Below, piece by piece: positions 44,527 to 53,083 of a stretch of 64,000 bases of DNA. Source of the stretch: Streptomyces sp. NBC_00878 (GTDB lineage: Bacteria; Actinomycetota; Actinomycetes; Streptomycetales; Streptomycetaceae); assembly GCF_026341515.1 (NCBI RefSeq), contig NZ_JAPEOK010000001.1, forward strand, positions 3,472,001 to 3,536,000. Direction: 5' to 3'. Both the position numbers and the translations under genes were made by a program. The notes under the pieces were generated by a model. The model was not told the DNA's origin and searched no databases. It saw nothing but the letters and a program-made list of their open reading frames with translations. Every line of letters starts with the position of its first letter. Within the stretch, counting starts at the first letter, position 1.

Positions 44527-44760
44527 ATGGCAGGCTTCCTGGACCGCGCCAAGGAACAAGCACAGCGCGGCCTCACGCAGGGCAAGCAGAAGATCGACGA
44601 CGTCCAGGCACAGCGGGCGGGCGGCGATCTGCTGAAGAGCCTGGGCGCGGCCTATTACGCGGAGCGGCACGGCAGCGGCTCCCCCCAGGCCACGCAGCAG
44701 GCCCTCCAGGCCCTGGAGAGTCACATCGCGACGCACGGGGACAGCTTTCTGCGCTCCTGA
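44527..44760 (+). CDS. Small conserved hypothetical protein
   Basis: A 77-residue protein, MAGFLDRAKEQAQRGLTQGKQKIDDVQAQ at the start, predicted all-helical and soluble. The ribosome binding site is GAGGAG. It resembles small conserved Streptomyces proteins of unknown function. It is divergent from the encapsulin gene with 264 bp between. Confidence 0.7.
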   Translation: MAGFLDRAKEQAQRGLTQGKQKIDDVQAQRAGGDLLKSLGAAYYAERHGSGSPQATQQALQALESHIATHGDSFLRS

Positions 44761-44898
44761 GGCGGTCCGCCCGCACCGCTGACCGGATCGGCTCGCACGC
44801 CGTGCGAAGAAGTGGTCCCCACCGGGGAGTTCCGGTACAAGCAGCGGTACGAGACGGCCGCGACGGGTGGCCGCCGCGCCCTGTGTGAGGAGGCGGTC

Positions 44899-45489
44899 AT
44901 GGCCTCACCCATGTCCGCGGGCAGCTTTCTGAGTCGGCTCAAGGCAGAAGGGCTCACCGTCGTCGAGGTCGGCGACTGGGAGCATCACAACCGCAACCAC
45001 AAGGGTCCGTGGGGCCCGGTCCACGGGGTGATGATCCACCACACGGTGACGTCGGGAAGTGAGCGCACGGTCGAGATCTGCCGCAACGGCTACAGCGGCC
45101 TGCCCGGCCCGCTGTGCCACGGCGTGATCACCAAGGACGGCCGCGTCCACCTCGTCGGCTACGGCCGTGCCAACCACGCGGGTCTGGGCGACGACGACGT
45201 CCTGCGCGCGGTCATCGCGGAGAAGGGCCTCCCTCCGGACAACGAGGCGAACACCGACGGCAACCGCCACTTCTACGGCTTCGAGTGCGAGAACCTCGGC
45301 GACGGCGAGGATCCCTGGCCCGAGGCCCAACTCGACGCCATCGAGCGCGCCGCGGCAGCGGTCTGCCGCCATCACGGCTGGACGGAACGCTCGGTCATCG
45401 GTCACCTCGAATGGCAGCCGGGCAAGATCGATCCCCGCGGCTTCACCATGTCCGCCATGCGGGAGCGCGTCGGCGCCCGCCTGAAGTGA
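44899..45489 (+). CDS. N-acetylmuramoyl-L-alanine amidase (amidase_2 type)
   Basis: The ATG at 44899 follows GAGGAGG. The 196-residue protein has the amidase_2 zinc ligands in VMIHHTVTSG and VIGHLEWQPGKIDPRG, with FYGFECENLG in the core. It lacks a signal peptide and a cell-wall-binding domain, so it may be released on lysis, imported, or of phage origin (endolysin-like). It would cleave the bond between muramic acid and the peptide. Confidence 0.85.
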   Translation: MASPMSAGSFLSRLKAEGLTVVEVGDWEHHNRNHKGPWGPVHGVMIHHTVTSGSERTVEICRNGYSGLPGPLCHGVITKDGRVHLVGYGRANHAGLGDDDVLRAVIAEKGLPPDNEANTDGNRHFYGFECENLGDGEDPWPEAQLDAIERAAAAVCRHHGWTERSVIGHLEWQPGKIDPRGFTMSAMRERVGARLK

Positions 45490-45529
45490 AGTGACGTACG
45501 CCGTCACGGGCGCGTGCCGTAGCACCCTG

Positions 45530-45590
45530 CGGGTGAGTGGGGGCTGGTCACAGCCCCGCGCCCCTGAAAGACGGGGCACGGGAACGACCG
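45530..45590. repeat. REP-like repeat upstream of the PLP enzyme gene
   Basis: GGGGCTGGTCACAGCCCC is a small hairpin followed by GCGCCCCTGAAAGACGGGGC, related to the dispersed repeats near 26720 and 40474. Confidence 0.6.
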
Positions 45591-45611
45591 GCCCAGGCCC
45601 CGCAGGGGACG

Positions 45612-46568
45612 GTGTCCGACAATGGGTGGGTGATCGGTCCCGAGATCCCCGAAGCACTCGGCCTGGGCGCCCTGCGGCCGCGGCTGCCGTCGCCGGTGCG
45701 GGAGGCCGTGGACGAGCGGTTCGCGCGGCACGGTGTGCGGCTGCTGCTCAAGCGGGACGATCTGATCCACCCGGAGCTGGTCGGGAACAAGTGGCGCAAG
45801 CTGGCCCCGAACCTCCGGGCGGCGGCGGGCCGCACGGTCGTCACCTTCGGCGGCGCGTACTCGAACCATCTGCGGGCCACGGCCGCCGCGGGCCGTCTCC
45901 TCGGCCTGTCCACCGTGGGCGTGGTCCGCGGCCAGGAGCTCGCCGACCGCCCCCTCAACCCGTCCCTGGCCCGGTGCGCGGCCGACGGCATGCGCTTCCA
46001 CTTCGTCGACAGATCGACGTACCGCCGCAAGAGCGAGCCGAAGACACTGGCCGCGCTTCTCCGTGCGACGGCCGCCGAGGACGCGTACGTGATCCCGGAG
46101 GGCGGCAGCAACTCCCTCGCCGTACTCGGCTGTACGACCCTCGGTGCGGAGCTGCGCGACCACGGTGGCATCGACGTGGCCGCGGTCGCCTGCGGCACCG
46201 GCGGCACCCTCGCCGGCCTGACCGCCGGCCTCGGCCCGGGTCGGTCCACCCTGGGCATACCCGTCCTCAAGGGCGGCTTCCTCGACGCGGAGATACGCAC
46301 GCTCCAGGACGAGACCTTCGGCGGCCCCCGCGGCGACTGGTCGCTCGACGACCGCTTCCACTTCGGCGGTTACGCCCGTACGCCACCCGAACTCGACGCG
46401 TTCGCCGCCGACTTCGAGCAGCGCCACGACCTGCCCGTGGAGCGTCTCTATGTCGCCAAGTTGCTGTACGGACTTGTCGCTCTCACGCAGGAGGGCGCGT
46501 TCCCGCGCGGGACGACGATCGCGGCGGTCGTCACCGGCAGCCCCCAGGCCGAGCCCAAGGGCCCTTGA
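45612..46568 (+). CDS. PLP-dependent ACC deaminase / D-cysteine desulfhydrase family protein
   Basis: GTG at 45612 with AGGGGAC upstream (another GTG at 45630) gives 318 residues. LKRDDLIHPELVGNKWRKL carries the Lys that binds PLP, followed by TFGGAYSNHLRATAAAGRLLGL and later CGTGGTLAGL for phosphate binding. The family deaminates 1-aminocyclopropane-1-carboxylate or D-cysteine; residue-level specificity was not determined. It is convergent with the antiporter gene (1 bp apart). Confidence 0.85.
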   Translation: MSDNGWVIGPEIPEALGLGALRPRLPSPVREAVDERFARHGVRLLLKRDDLIHPELVGNKWRKLAPNLRAAAGRTVVTFGGAYSNHLRATAAAGRLLGLSTVGVVRGQELADRPLNPSLARCAADGMRFHFVDRSTYRRKSEPKTLAALLRATAAEDAYVIPEGGSNSLAVLGCTTLGAELRDHGGIDVAAVACGTGGTLAGLTAGLGPGRSTLGIPVLKGGFLDAEIRTLQDETFGGPRGDWSLDDRFHFGGYARTPPELDAFAADFEQRHDLPVERLYVAKLLYGLVALTQEGAFPRGTTIAAVVTGSPQAEPKGP

Positions 46569-46569
46569 C

Positions 46570-48162
46570 CTACGTAGCCTCGCGGAACGCCGCCGCCTCC
46601 TCCAGGTCCAGGCGCCGCAGCAGGGTCCGGAGCATCTCGTCGTCGATGTAGCGGCCGTCCCGGAGTCTCACGAACATCTCCCGCTCGGCGCCGATCATCT
46701 CGCGCGACAGCCGCCGGTATGTGTCGTCCACGGTCTCCCCGGTGACGGGGTTCACCGTCCCGAGCCGCTCCCACACGGCGTTGCGGCGGCGCTCCAGGAC
46801 CGAGCGGAGCCGGTCGGCGAGCGGGGGCGGCAGCATGTTGCGCTCGTCGTCGAGGAGCTCGTCCAGACGGCGCTCCGCGACGCGGGAGGCCTGCGCCTGG
46901 GCGTTCGCCTCCGCGAGCGTCTCGGCCTGCAGGTCCCGTTCGGGCAGCTTCAGCAGACGGATCAGCGGGGGCAGGGTCAGGCCCTGCACGACCAGCGTGC
47001 CGATCACCGTCGTGAAGGTCAGGAAGAGGATCAGATTGCGGCCCTGGAACTCCTCGCCCTCCGCGGTGAGCGGGATCGAAAAGGCGATGGCGAGCGAGAC
47101 CACGCCTCTCATCCCGGCCCAGCCGATGATGAAGGGCCCCTTCCAGGTGGGGTCGTCCTCCCGTTCCCGGATCCGCTTGGACAGCAGGCGGGGCAGGAAG
47201 GTCGCGGGATACACCCACACGAAGCGGGCCACGACGACGACCAGGAAGACGGCCACCGCGTACCAGGCGGCGCTCGATCCCTCGTACTCGTCAAGGCCCT
47301 CCAGGACGACCGGGAGCTGCAGGCCGATCAGCGCGAAGACCGCCGACTCCAGGATGAACGCGACCATCTTCCACACCGCCTCCTCCTGGAGCCGGGTCGC
47401 GAAGTCGACCTCCCAGTTGCGGTGCCCCAGGTAGAGCGCGACGACGACCACGGCGAGCACTCCGGAGGCGTGCACCTGCTCGGCGACCGCGTACGCGAAG
47501 AACGGGATCAGCAGCGACAGGGAGTTCTGGAGCAGCGCCTCCGTCAGGTGCGTGCGCAGCCAGTGGAGCGGCACCATCAGGACGACTCCGATGCCGATGC
47601 CGCCGATCGCCGCGAGCAGGAACTCGCCGATGCCGCCCGCCCAGGTCGCGCCCTCGCCGACGGCGGCGGCGAGCGCCACCCGGTAGGCGGTGATCGCGGT
47701 CGCGTCGTTCACCAGGGACTCGCCCTGCAGGATCGTGGTGACCCGTGAGGGCAGCCCGACCCGGCGCGCCACCGCCGTGGCCGCCACCGCGTCCGGCGGC
47801 GCCACGACCGCGCCGAGCACCAGGGCCGCCGTCAGCGACAGATCCGGCACGATCATGTACGCGGCCCAGCCGACCACGAGCGTCGCGAAGAGCACATACC
47901 CGACCGACAGCAGCGCGACCGGCCGGAGCTGCGCCCGCAGATCGAGGTACGAGCTGTCGGTGGCCGCCGTGTAGAGCAGCGGGGGCAGCACCAGCGGCAG
48001 CACGATGTCGGGGTCGATGGTGTACTCGGGCACCCCGGGCACGTACGAGACGATCAGGCCGGCGGTGACCAGCAGCAGCGGTGCGGGGACCGGGGTGCGG
48101 CGCGCGGCGCCGGCGACGACGGCGCTCCCCGCGACCAGCAGGAGGAGGGGCATCACATGCAT
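46570..48162 (-). CDS. CPA1-family Na+/H+ antiporter
   Basis: The ATG at 48162 (MHVMPLLLLV) gives 530 residues; the longer open frame to 48423 overlaps the divergent UBP gene and was rejected. About 12 membrane helices contain GESLVNDATAITAYRVAL and GWAGMRGVVSLAIAFSIPL, the NhaP/CPA1 ion-site helices. The C-terminal 130 residues are a charged cytoplasmic helical tail (LRRLDLEEAAAFREAT). It exchanges cytoplasmic Na+ or K+ for protons. Confidence 0.92.
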   Translation of the reverse strand: MHVMPLLLLVAGSAVVAGAARRTPVPAPLLLVTAGLIVSYVPGVPEYTIDPDIVLPLVLPPLLYTAATDSSYLDLRAQLRPVALLSVGYVLFATLVVGWAAYMIVPDLSLTAALVLGAVVAPPDAVAATAVARRVGLPSRVTTILQGESLVNDATAITAYRVALAAAVGEGATWAGGIGEFLLAAIGGIGIGVVLMVPLHWLRTHLTEALLQNSLSLLIPFFAYAVAEQVHASGVLAVVVVALYLGHRNWEVDFATRLQEEAVWKMVAFILESAVFALIGLQLPVVLEGLDEYEGSSAAWYAVAVFLVVVVARFVWVYPATFLPRLLSKRIREREDDPTWKGPFIIGWAGMRGVVSLAIAFSIPLTAEGEEFQGRNLILFLTFTTVIGTLVVQGLTLPPLIRLLKLPERDLQAETLAEANAQAQASRVAERRLDELLDDERNMLPPPLADRLRSVLERRRNAVWERLGTVNPVTGETVDDTYRRLSREMIGAEREMFVRLRDGRYIDDEMLRTLLRRLDLEEAAAFREAT

Positions 48163-48223
48163 CGGCTTCGGCCCGCCTTCGTTTCCGCGCGGTTTTCCGC
48201 ACGCCCGACGTAATCTGGCAATC

Positions 48224-48484
48224 ATGAAACAGTGCACGCACGCCGACGCGCTGCCGCATCCAGAACCCGAGCCGCTGAGCGAGACCTGCCTGGAGTGCCT
48301 GGCGGTGGGCTCGCACCCGGTGCAGTTGCGACTGTGCCTCAACTGCGGACACGTGGGCTGCTGCGACTCATCGCCGCTGCGGCACGCCACAGAGCATTTC
48401 AAGGAGACGGAACACCCGATCATGCGTACCTTCGAGCCCGGGGAGAGCTGGCGTTGGTGCTTCGTCGATCACGTGCTGGTGTGA
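48224..48484 (+). CDS. UBP-type zinc-finger protein
   Basis: An 86-residue protein with the UBP zinc finger CLECLAVGSHPVQLRLCLNCGHVGCCD and H-x4-H-x5-H in RHATEHFKETEHPIMRTF. Free-standing UBP fingers are common in actinobacteria and often neighbour antiporters. The ligand is unknown. It is divergent from the antiporter with 61 bp between starts, so the two are likely regulated together. Confidence 0.88.
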   Translation: MKQCTHADALPHPEPEPLSETCLECLAVGSHPVQLRLCLNCGHVGCCDSSPLRHATEHFKETEHPIMRTFEPGESWRWCFVDHVLV

Positions 48485-48735
48485 CGCCGGACCGGGACGG
48501 TTCGACCCTCTGACGTCTGGGTACGTCAACCCGGCGCGCGCTCTTCCCAATTGGGCCCGCACAACCCTAGCCACTGTGCGTATACATAGGTTTACTATGA
48601 GTGACAGCAAGGGGTTGGGGTCCCGGGGACAGGAAACCTGAGAGCGCGATAGCGTCACCGCTGAACCACGTTGCGCGTTACCCCGGGGGGCGACCCTCGG
48701 CCCCCGAAAGAGCTTGTACCACCTTGGAGGTGAGG

Positions 48736-49149
48736 GTGTCCCAGATCGCAGGCGAGCCCGCGACCCAGGACTTCGTGGAAGTCCGGCTGCCGGCTGCGGG
48801 TGCCTACCTGTCGGTGCTGCGCACGGCCACGGCCGGCCTCGCGGCGCGTTTGGACTTCACCCTCGACGAGATCGAGGACTTGCGCATCGCCGTGGACGAG
48901 GCATGCGCGATCCTGTTGCAACAGGCGGTGCCGGGCTCCGTGCTCAGCTGTGTCTTCCGCCTGATCGACGACTCGCTCGAGGTGACCGTTTCCGCCCCCA
49001 CCACCGACGGCCACGCCCCGGCACGGGACACGTTCGCATGGACCGTGCTGTCGGCCCTCGCGGGCAAGGTGTCCTCTTCGGTGGCCGCGGACAAAACCGT
49101 TTCGATCAGCCTCTACAAACAGCGCGGCGCGGGACCCGGGCCGGCGTGA
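48736..49149 (+). CDS. RsbW-like anti-sigma factor (ATP-binding serine kinase fold)
   Basis: GTG at 48736 with GGAGGTGA close upstream gives 137 residues. The GHKL ATPase N-box is IAVDEACAILLQQAV, with VSQIAGEPATQDFVEVRLPAAG at the start. The protein would hold the downstream SigB-like sigma factor inactive. It ends in GTGA, coupling it to the sigma gene. Counterpart of the gene in front of sigH in S. coelicolor, called prsH or ushX. Confidence 0.9.
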   Translation: MSQIAGEPATQDFVEVRLPAAGAYLSVLRTATAGLAARLDFTLDEIEDLRIAVDEACAILLQQAVPGSVLSCVFRLIDDSLEVTVSAPTTDGHAPARDTFAWTVLSALAGKVSSSVAADKTVSISLYKQRGAGPGPA

Positions 49150-50294
49150 GGAACGGGGACGGGCCGGTGCGGGACGAAGAGCGCGGCACACGGGAACTTC
49201 CCGCCGAGGGCGAGGGCGGCCTGACCGGGCCGCGGCGCCCGGCGGAAGGTGTCGACGGCATCCCCGAGCAGCAAGCCCGGCCGCATCCGGAGGACGACGC
49301 CTCCTCGGCGGCCGAAGCGCCTCAGCGGGAAGAGCCGATCGACAAGGACGGGCGCGCGGCGCCCTCCGGCAGTGACGGGCGACAGGATCCAGACGTCGCC
49401 GCGCAGAGGGGGTCCCCCCGGACGGAGTCTGGGGGAGCGTCCTCGGAAGGGCGGCGGCGGGTGACGGGCGGGATCATGAGCGAGCAGCACGAGCACGAGC
49501 GAAATGCCGACAGCGGCGCGTCAGGCACACAGCGCGACCCCCACGACCGCAGTGGGGCGCGGCTCAAGTTCATCGAGCTGCGCAAGCTGGATGCCACCGG
49601 CCCGGAGTACGCGGAGCTGCGCAACCAGCTGGTCCGGATGCACCTGCCGCTCGTCGAGCATCTCGCACGCCGCTTCCGCAACCGCGGCGAGCCGCTCGAC
49701 GACCTCACGCAGGTCGCCACCATCGGCCTGATCAAGTCGGTCGACCGCTTCGACCCGGAGCGCGGCGTCGAGTTCTCGACGTACGCGACTCCGACGGTGG
49801 TCGGCGAGATCAAGCGGCACTTCCGCGACAAGGGCTGGGCGGTGCGCGTCCCGCGCAGGCTCCAGGAGCTGCGCCTCGCGCTGACCACGGCGACGGCGGA
49901 GCTCTCGCAGCGGCACGGCCGCTCCCCCACGGTCCACGAGCTGGCCGAGAAGCTGGGCATCTCGGAGGAAGAGGTCCTGGAGGGCCTGGAGTCGGCCAAC
50001 GCGTACTCCACGCTGTCCCTGGACGTCCCCGACACGGACGACGAGTCCCCGGCGGTCGCGGACACGCTGGGCGCGTACGACGAGGCCCTGGAGGGCGTCG
50101 AGTATCGCGAGTCGCTCAAGCCCCTCCTTGAGGACCTCCCGCCGCGCGAGAAGCGGATCCTGCTCCTTCGCTTCTTCGCCAACATGACCCAGTCCCAGAT
50201 CGCCCAGGAGGTCGGCATCTCCCAGATGCACGTCTCCAGGCTGCTGGCCCGCACCCTGGCCCAGCTCCGCGAAAAGCTGCTGGTGGAGGAGTAA
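49146..50294 (+). CDS. sigH: SigB/SigF-family stress sigma factor
   Basis: The sigma core (ATG at 49476, MSEQHEHE, 272 residues) has sigma-2 (LPLVEHLARRFRNRGEPLDDLTQVATIGLIKSVDRF), sigma-3 and sigma-4 (LPPREKRILLLRFFANMTQSQIAQEVGISQMHVSRLLARTL). The start used here is a GTG at 49146 that overlaps the anti-sigma stop and gives 382 residues with a disordered, acidic N-terminal extension. S. coelicolor SigH is made in several forms from different starts, so both may be used. The extension contains a REP-like hairpin (49409-49436). It directs osmotic and developmental stress genes. Confidence 0.88.
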   Translation: MRNGDGPVRDEERGTRELPAEGEGGLTGPRRPAEGVDGIPEQQARPHPEDDASSAAEAPQREEPIDKDGRAAPSGSDGRQDPDVAAQRGSPRTESGGASSEGRRRVTGGIMSEQHEHERNADSGASGTQRDPHDRSGARLKFIELRKLDATGPEYAELRNQLVRMHLPLVEHLARRFRNRGEPLDDLTQVATIGLIKSVDRFDPERGVEFSTYATPTVVGEIKRHFRDKGWAVRVPRRLQELRLALTTATAELSQRHGRSPTVHELAEKLGISEEEVLEGLESANAYSTLSLDVPDTDDESPAVADTLGAYDEALEGVEYRESLKPLLEDLPPREKRILLLRFFANMTQSQIAQEVGISQMHVSRLLARTLAQLREKLLVEE

Positions 50295-50299
50295 AAGAC

Positions 50300-50326
50300 C
50301 TCGCGCCCCTGCCGCAGGGGCGCGAG
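50300..50326 (+). terminator. Terminator of the sigH operon
   Basis: CTCGCGCCCCTG and CAGGGGCGCGAG form a perfect 12-bp stem with a 3-base loop, 5 bp after the sigma gene stop. REP-like fragments follow to about 50480. Confidence 0.85.
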
Positions 50327-50539
50327 CATCCGCGCATGTTCAGCGGCGCGGACACCGGCGCTTCCCTCAGGGGCACGGGGAACGGCCAGGTTTTAGGAAC
50401 GCGGGGACCTTGCGTCTGCCTCAAGGGCACGGGGCACGGCTGGCTTGTCAGGGGCGCGGGCAACCACGCGATCAGCCACAGCGGACCCGCACACGCAGTA
50501 CGCCCTCACCGGGCCCGGACTACTTCGGTGCACCCCGCA

Positions 50540-50989
50540 CTACTTCGGTTCCCGAACCCCACCGGGCCCGGTGATCCCCAACGCCCGCGTCGTCTCCGGG
50601 TTCACGATCAGCACCAGCGCCGCGACCGCCACCACCGCCAGGGCGATCCCCCCGGGGATGGCGAGACTGTCGGCCTGGAGCAGGTTGTACGCGACGGGCA
50701 GCGCCATGATCTGCGTGATGATCGCCGGCCCCCGGCTCCAGCCGCGCCGCAGCAGCAGCCCGCGCGCGGCGAGCAGCGGCAGCAGCGCGAGCACGATCAG
50801 CGTCACACCCCCGGTGACGGCCTGGCTGCGGTCGTCCGGGTGGCCCGTGAGACCCCTCACAAGGATGTAGACGCCGCCGACGGCGAGGGCCAGCCCCTCC
50901 AGCGCGGCCAGCGCGGCCGCGGCGGTCAGCCGCCCGGGACGGGGTTCGGCGTCGGAGGTGTCCGGGGTGGATTTCTGCTCAGCGCTCAC
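50540..50989 (-). CDS. Integral membrane protein, unknown function
   Basis: GTG at 50989, 149 residues, four hydrophobic segments (ALEGLALAVGGVYILV, LIVLALLPLLAARGLLL, IITQIMALPVAYNLL, GIALAVVAVAALVLIV). It is a conserved small actinobacterial membrane protein type. No catalytic motif is seen. Confidence 0.75.
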   Translation of the reverse strand: MSAEQKSTPDTSDAEPRPGRLTAAAALAALEGLALAVGGVYILVRGLTGHPDDRSQAVTGGVTLIVLALLPLLAARGLLLRRGWSRGPAIITQIMALPVAYNLLQADSLAIPGGIALAVVAVAALVLIVNPETTRALGITGPGGVREPK

Positions 50990-51043
50990 CTCTGAAGAGT
51001 AGCCCTCACCCCTTGCCCGCCAACGGCCCCGGGGCCACGCCGC

Positions 51044-51130
51044 GGGCACTCCACGGCCGAGCCGCGGGCACCCCACCGCCGAGCCGCGGGCACTCCGGGG
51101 CCAATCCGCAGGCACGCCGCAGGCACTCCG
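51044..51130. repeat. Degenerate tandem repeat upstream of the lipid kinase gene
   Basis: Three to four copies of a roughly 23-bp unit GCCGCGGGCACTCC(A/G)CGGCCGA, decaying to the right. It lies in the 271-bp divergent intergenic region and encodes nothing obvious. Confidence 0.75.
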
Positions 51131-51260
51131 CGAGACCTCCCCCGGCCTCCACGCGTGCGCCCGGGGCACGGCCACCGCACCCCCGCCCCACACCCCGTGC
51201 TCTCACCTGACCCTTACCTCGGTATGGGCCGAGTACCACGCGGTAGGTACGCTGCATCGC

Positions 51261-52229
51261 ATGCGTGCACTTCTCGTGGTCAATCCGGCAGCAACCACCA
51301 CCAGCGCACGCACGCGTGATGTCTTGATCCACGCGCTGGCAAGCGAGATGAAACTCGAAGTGGTCACCACCGAGTACCGCGGGCACGCCAGGGACCTCGG
51401 CCGGCAGGCCGCGGACAGCGAGGACATAGACATGGTCGTCGCCCTCGGCGGCGACGGCACGGTCAACGAGGTCGTGAACGGCCTGCTGCACAGCGGCCCC
51501 GACCCCGACCGGCTGCCCGGCCTCGCCGTCGTCCCCGGCGGCTCCACCAATGTCTTCGCGCGCGCCCTGGGCCTGCCGAACGAGCCCGTGGAGGCCACCG
51601 GCGCCCTCCTCGACGCCCTGCGCGAGGACCGGCAGCGCACGGTCGGCCTGGGCCTCGCAGCAGGCACCCCGGGCAGTGCGGACGAAGGCATCCCGGCCCG
51701 CTGGTTCACCTTCAACGCGGGCCTCGGCTTCGACGCCGGCGTGGTCGGCCGCGTCGAACACCACCGCGAGCGCGGCAAGCGTTCGACGCACTCCCTCTAT
51801 CTGCGCCAGGCGATGCGCCAGTTCTTCGGGGAGACCCACCGTCGGCACGGCACCATCACCCTGGAACGGCCGGATGCCGACCCGGTGGCCGATTTGGTGC
51901 TGTCGATAGTCTGCAACACCGCTCCGTGGACGTATCTGGGCAATCGCCCGGTGTACGCGTCGCCTAAGGCCTCGTTCGATACCGGCCTCGACGTACTCGG
52001 CCTCAGTCGCATGTCGACGGCCGCGGTTGCCCGGTATGGCACCCAGTTGCTCACTTCGTCCCCCGAGCGCGGGCCCCATGGGAAGCATGCGGTGTCCCTC
52101 CACGATCTGACCGACTTCACCTTGCATTCGAAGGTCCCGCTCCCCCTGCAGATGGACGGCGACCACCTTGGACTGCGTACGAGCGTGACGTTCACAGGCG
52201 TTCGCCGTGCACTGCGTGTGATTGTGTGA
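51261..52229 (+). CDS. Diacylglycerol kinase-family lipid kinase
   Basis: A 322-residue protein. The nucleotide site is MVVALGGDGTVNEVVNGLL (GGDGT at 63-67) and the later substrate-side motif is VVPGGSTNVFARALGLP. The family phosphorylates diacylglycerol, sphingosine or related lipids at the membrane using ATP. It has no signal peptide. Confidence 0.92.
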   Translation: MRALLVVNPAATTTSARTRDVLIHALASEMKLEVVTTEYRGHARDLGRQAADSEDIDMVVALGGDGTVNEVVNGLLHSGPDPDRLPGLAVVPGGSTNVFARALGLPNEPVEATGALLDALREDRQRTVGLGLAAGTPGSADEGIPARWFTFNAGLGFDAGVVGRVEHHRERGKRSTHSLYLRQAMRQFFGETHRRHGTITLERPDADPVADLVLSIVCNTAPWTYLGNRPVYASPKASFDTGLDVLGLSRMSTAAVARYGTQLLTSSPERGPHGKHAVSLHDLTDFTLHSKVPLPLQMDGDHLGLRTSVTFTGVRRALRVIV

Positions 52230-52547
52230 GCGGAACGGGCTAAAGTCCTTCCACTCGAACGTTTAGGCCAGGGTCCACCCCATGGAAGTACGGCTGTGAC
52301 CTAGTCGACACCGAGGAATCAAAAAAAACTTTCCGGTAGGGGTTGTATCCGCCGCCGAGGTTTGCGAGTCTCTACGTGGCGCTTGGGACGGCCCGCCACA
52401 TCGGCCCCGCAGAGTGCCAGAACCCCTCCTCAATTCACAGGACCACACCAGTCCGCCTGGTAGTCGGCTCTTCACTTGTTGAGGGATTCGTGAAAGCGTT
52501 CACATTCACAAGCAACGTGCATGTAATACCAAGGAGAGGTAGCAGCC
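52230..52547. other. Upstream region of wblE
   Basis: A 318-base gap with an A-tract (52320-52330) and a relatively A/T-rich stretch before wblE. The ribosome binding site is AAGGAGAGG (52531-52539). TTCACA-N17-TGTAAT (52499-52527) resembles a promoter but would start the transcript in the ribosome binding site, so the true promoter is probably further upstream. Confidence 0.45.
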
Positions 52548-52805
52548 ATGGACTGGCGTCACAACGCCGTTTGCCGCGAGGAAGACCCCGAGCTCTTCTT
52601 CCCCATCGGCAACACCGGTCCTGCGCTGCTGCAGATCGAGGAAGCCAAGGCCGTCTGCCGTCGCTGCCCCGTCATGGAGCAGTGCCTGCAGTGGGCGCTC
52701 GAGTCCGGCCAGGACTCCGGCGTCTGGGGTGGTCTCAGCGAGGACGAGCGCCGCGCCATGAAGCGCCGCGCCGCCCGCAACCGGGCCCGCCAGGCAACCG
52801 CCTGA
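52548..52805 (+). CDS. wblE: WhiB-like iron-sulfur transcription factor WblE
   Basis: An 85-residue WhiB-family protein. Four Cys (9, 37, 40, 46) bind a 4Fe-4S cluster. GVWGG at 58-62 and a basic C-terminal RRAMKRRAARNRARQ tail bind DNA and sigma factor. Sequence and neighbours match WblE (WhiB1 type in mycobacteria). Members sense NO or O2 through the cluster and act with the principal sigma factor. Confidence 0.96.
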   Translation: MDWRHNAVCREEDPELFFPIGNTGPALLQIEEAKAVCRRCPVMEQCLQWALESGQDSGVWGGLSEDERRAMKRRAARNRARQATA

Positions 52806-52918
52806 CACAACCCGCCCCACACGGCCTGAGCTTGGCGGCGCGTACAGCGAGTACGCTTCTCCCGCCCCCGAGCCGCAGCGCGCAGTACCCCCGATGCGCA
52901 GATAGCAACGAGCACCCT

Positions 52919-52948
52919 GAGCCCCGGACCGGAAACGGTCCGGGGCTC
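52919..52948 (+). terminator. wblE terminator
   Basis: GAGCCCCGGACC and GGTCCGGGGCTC form a perfect 12-bp stem with loop GGAAAC, followed by ATTGCTGTTTGC, weakly U-rich. Confidence 0.88.
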
Positions 52949-53083
52949 ATTGCTGTTTGCGGCTGCGCGTTTGCCTGTTCACGGCTGCGTCTTCGTGAGG
53001 GTTCCTGCGGCCGCCGGGATCCCCCGGCAGCTCGGATGACTACGCAGCGTGTGCGTGAAGTAATGGTGCGGATTACTCGGATG

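Noticed and set aside
44899..45489. Prophage remnant suggested by the amidase
   Set aside because: No other phage gene is nearby, and such amidases also occur as chromosomal genes.
48163..48423. N-terminal extension of the antiporter frame
   Set aside because: It covers the divergent UBP gene and lacks hydrophobic sequence; the ATG at 48162 gives the normal start.
51044..51130. Possible CRISPR or attachment site
   Set aside because: Degenerate tandem units without spacers or neighbouring integrase or cas genes.
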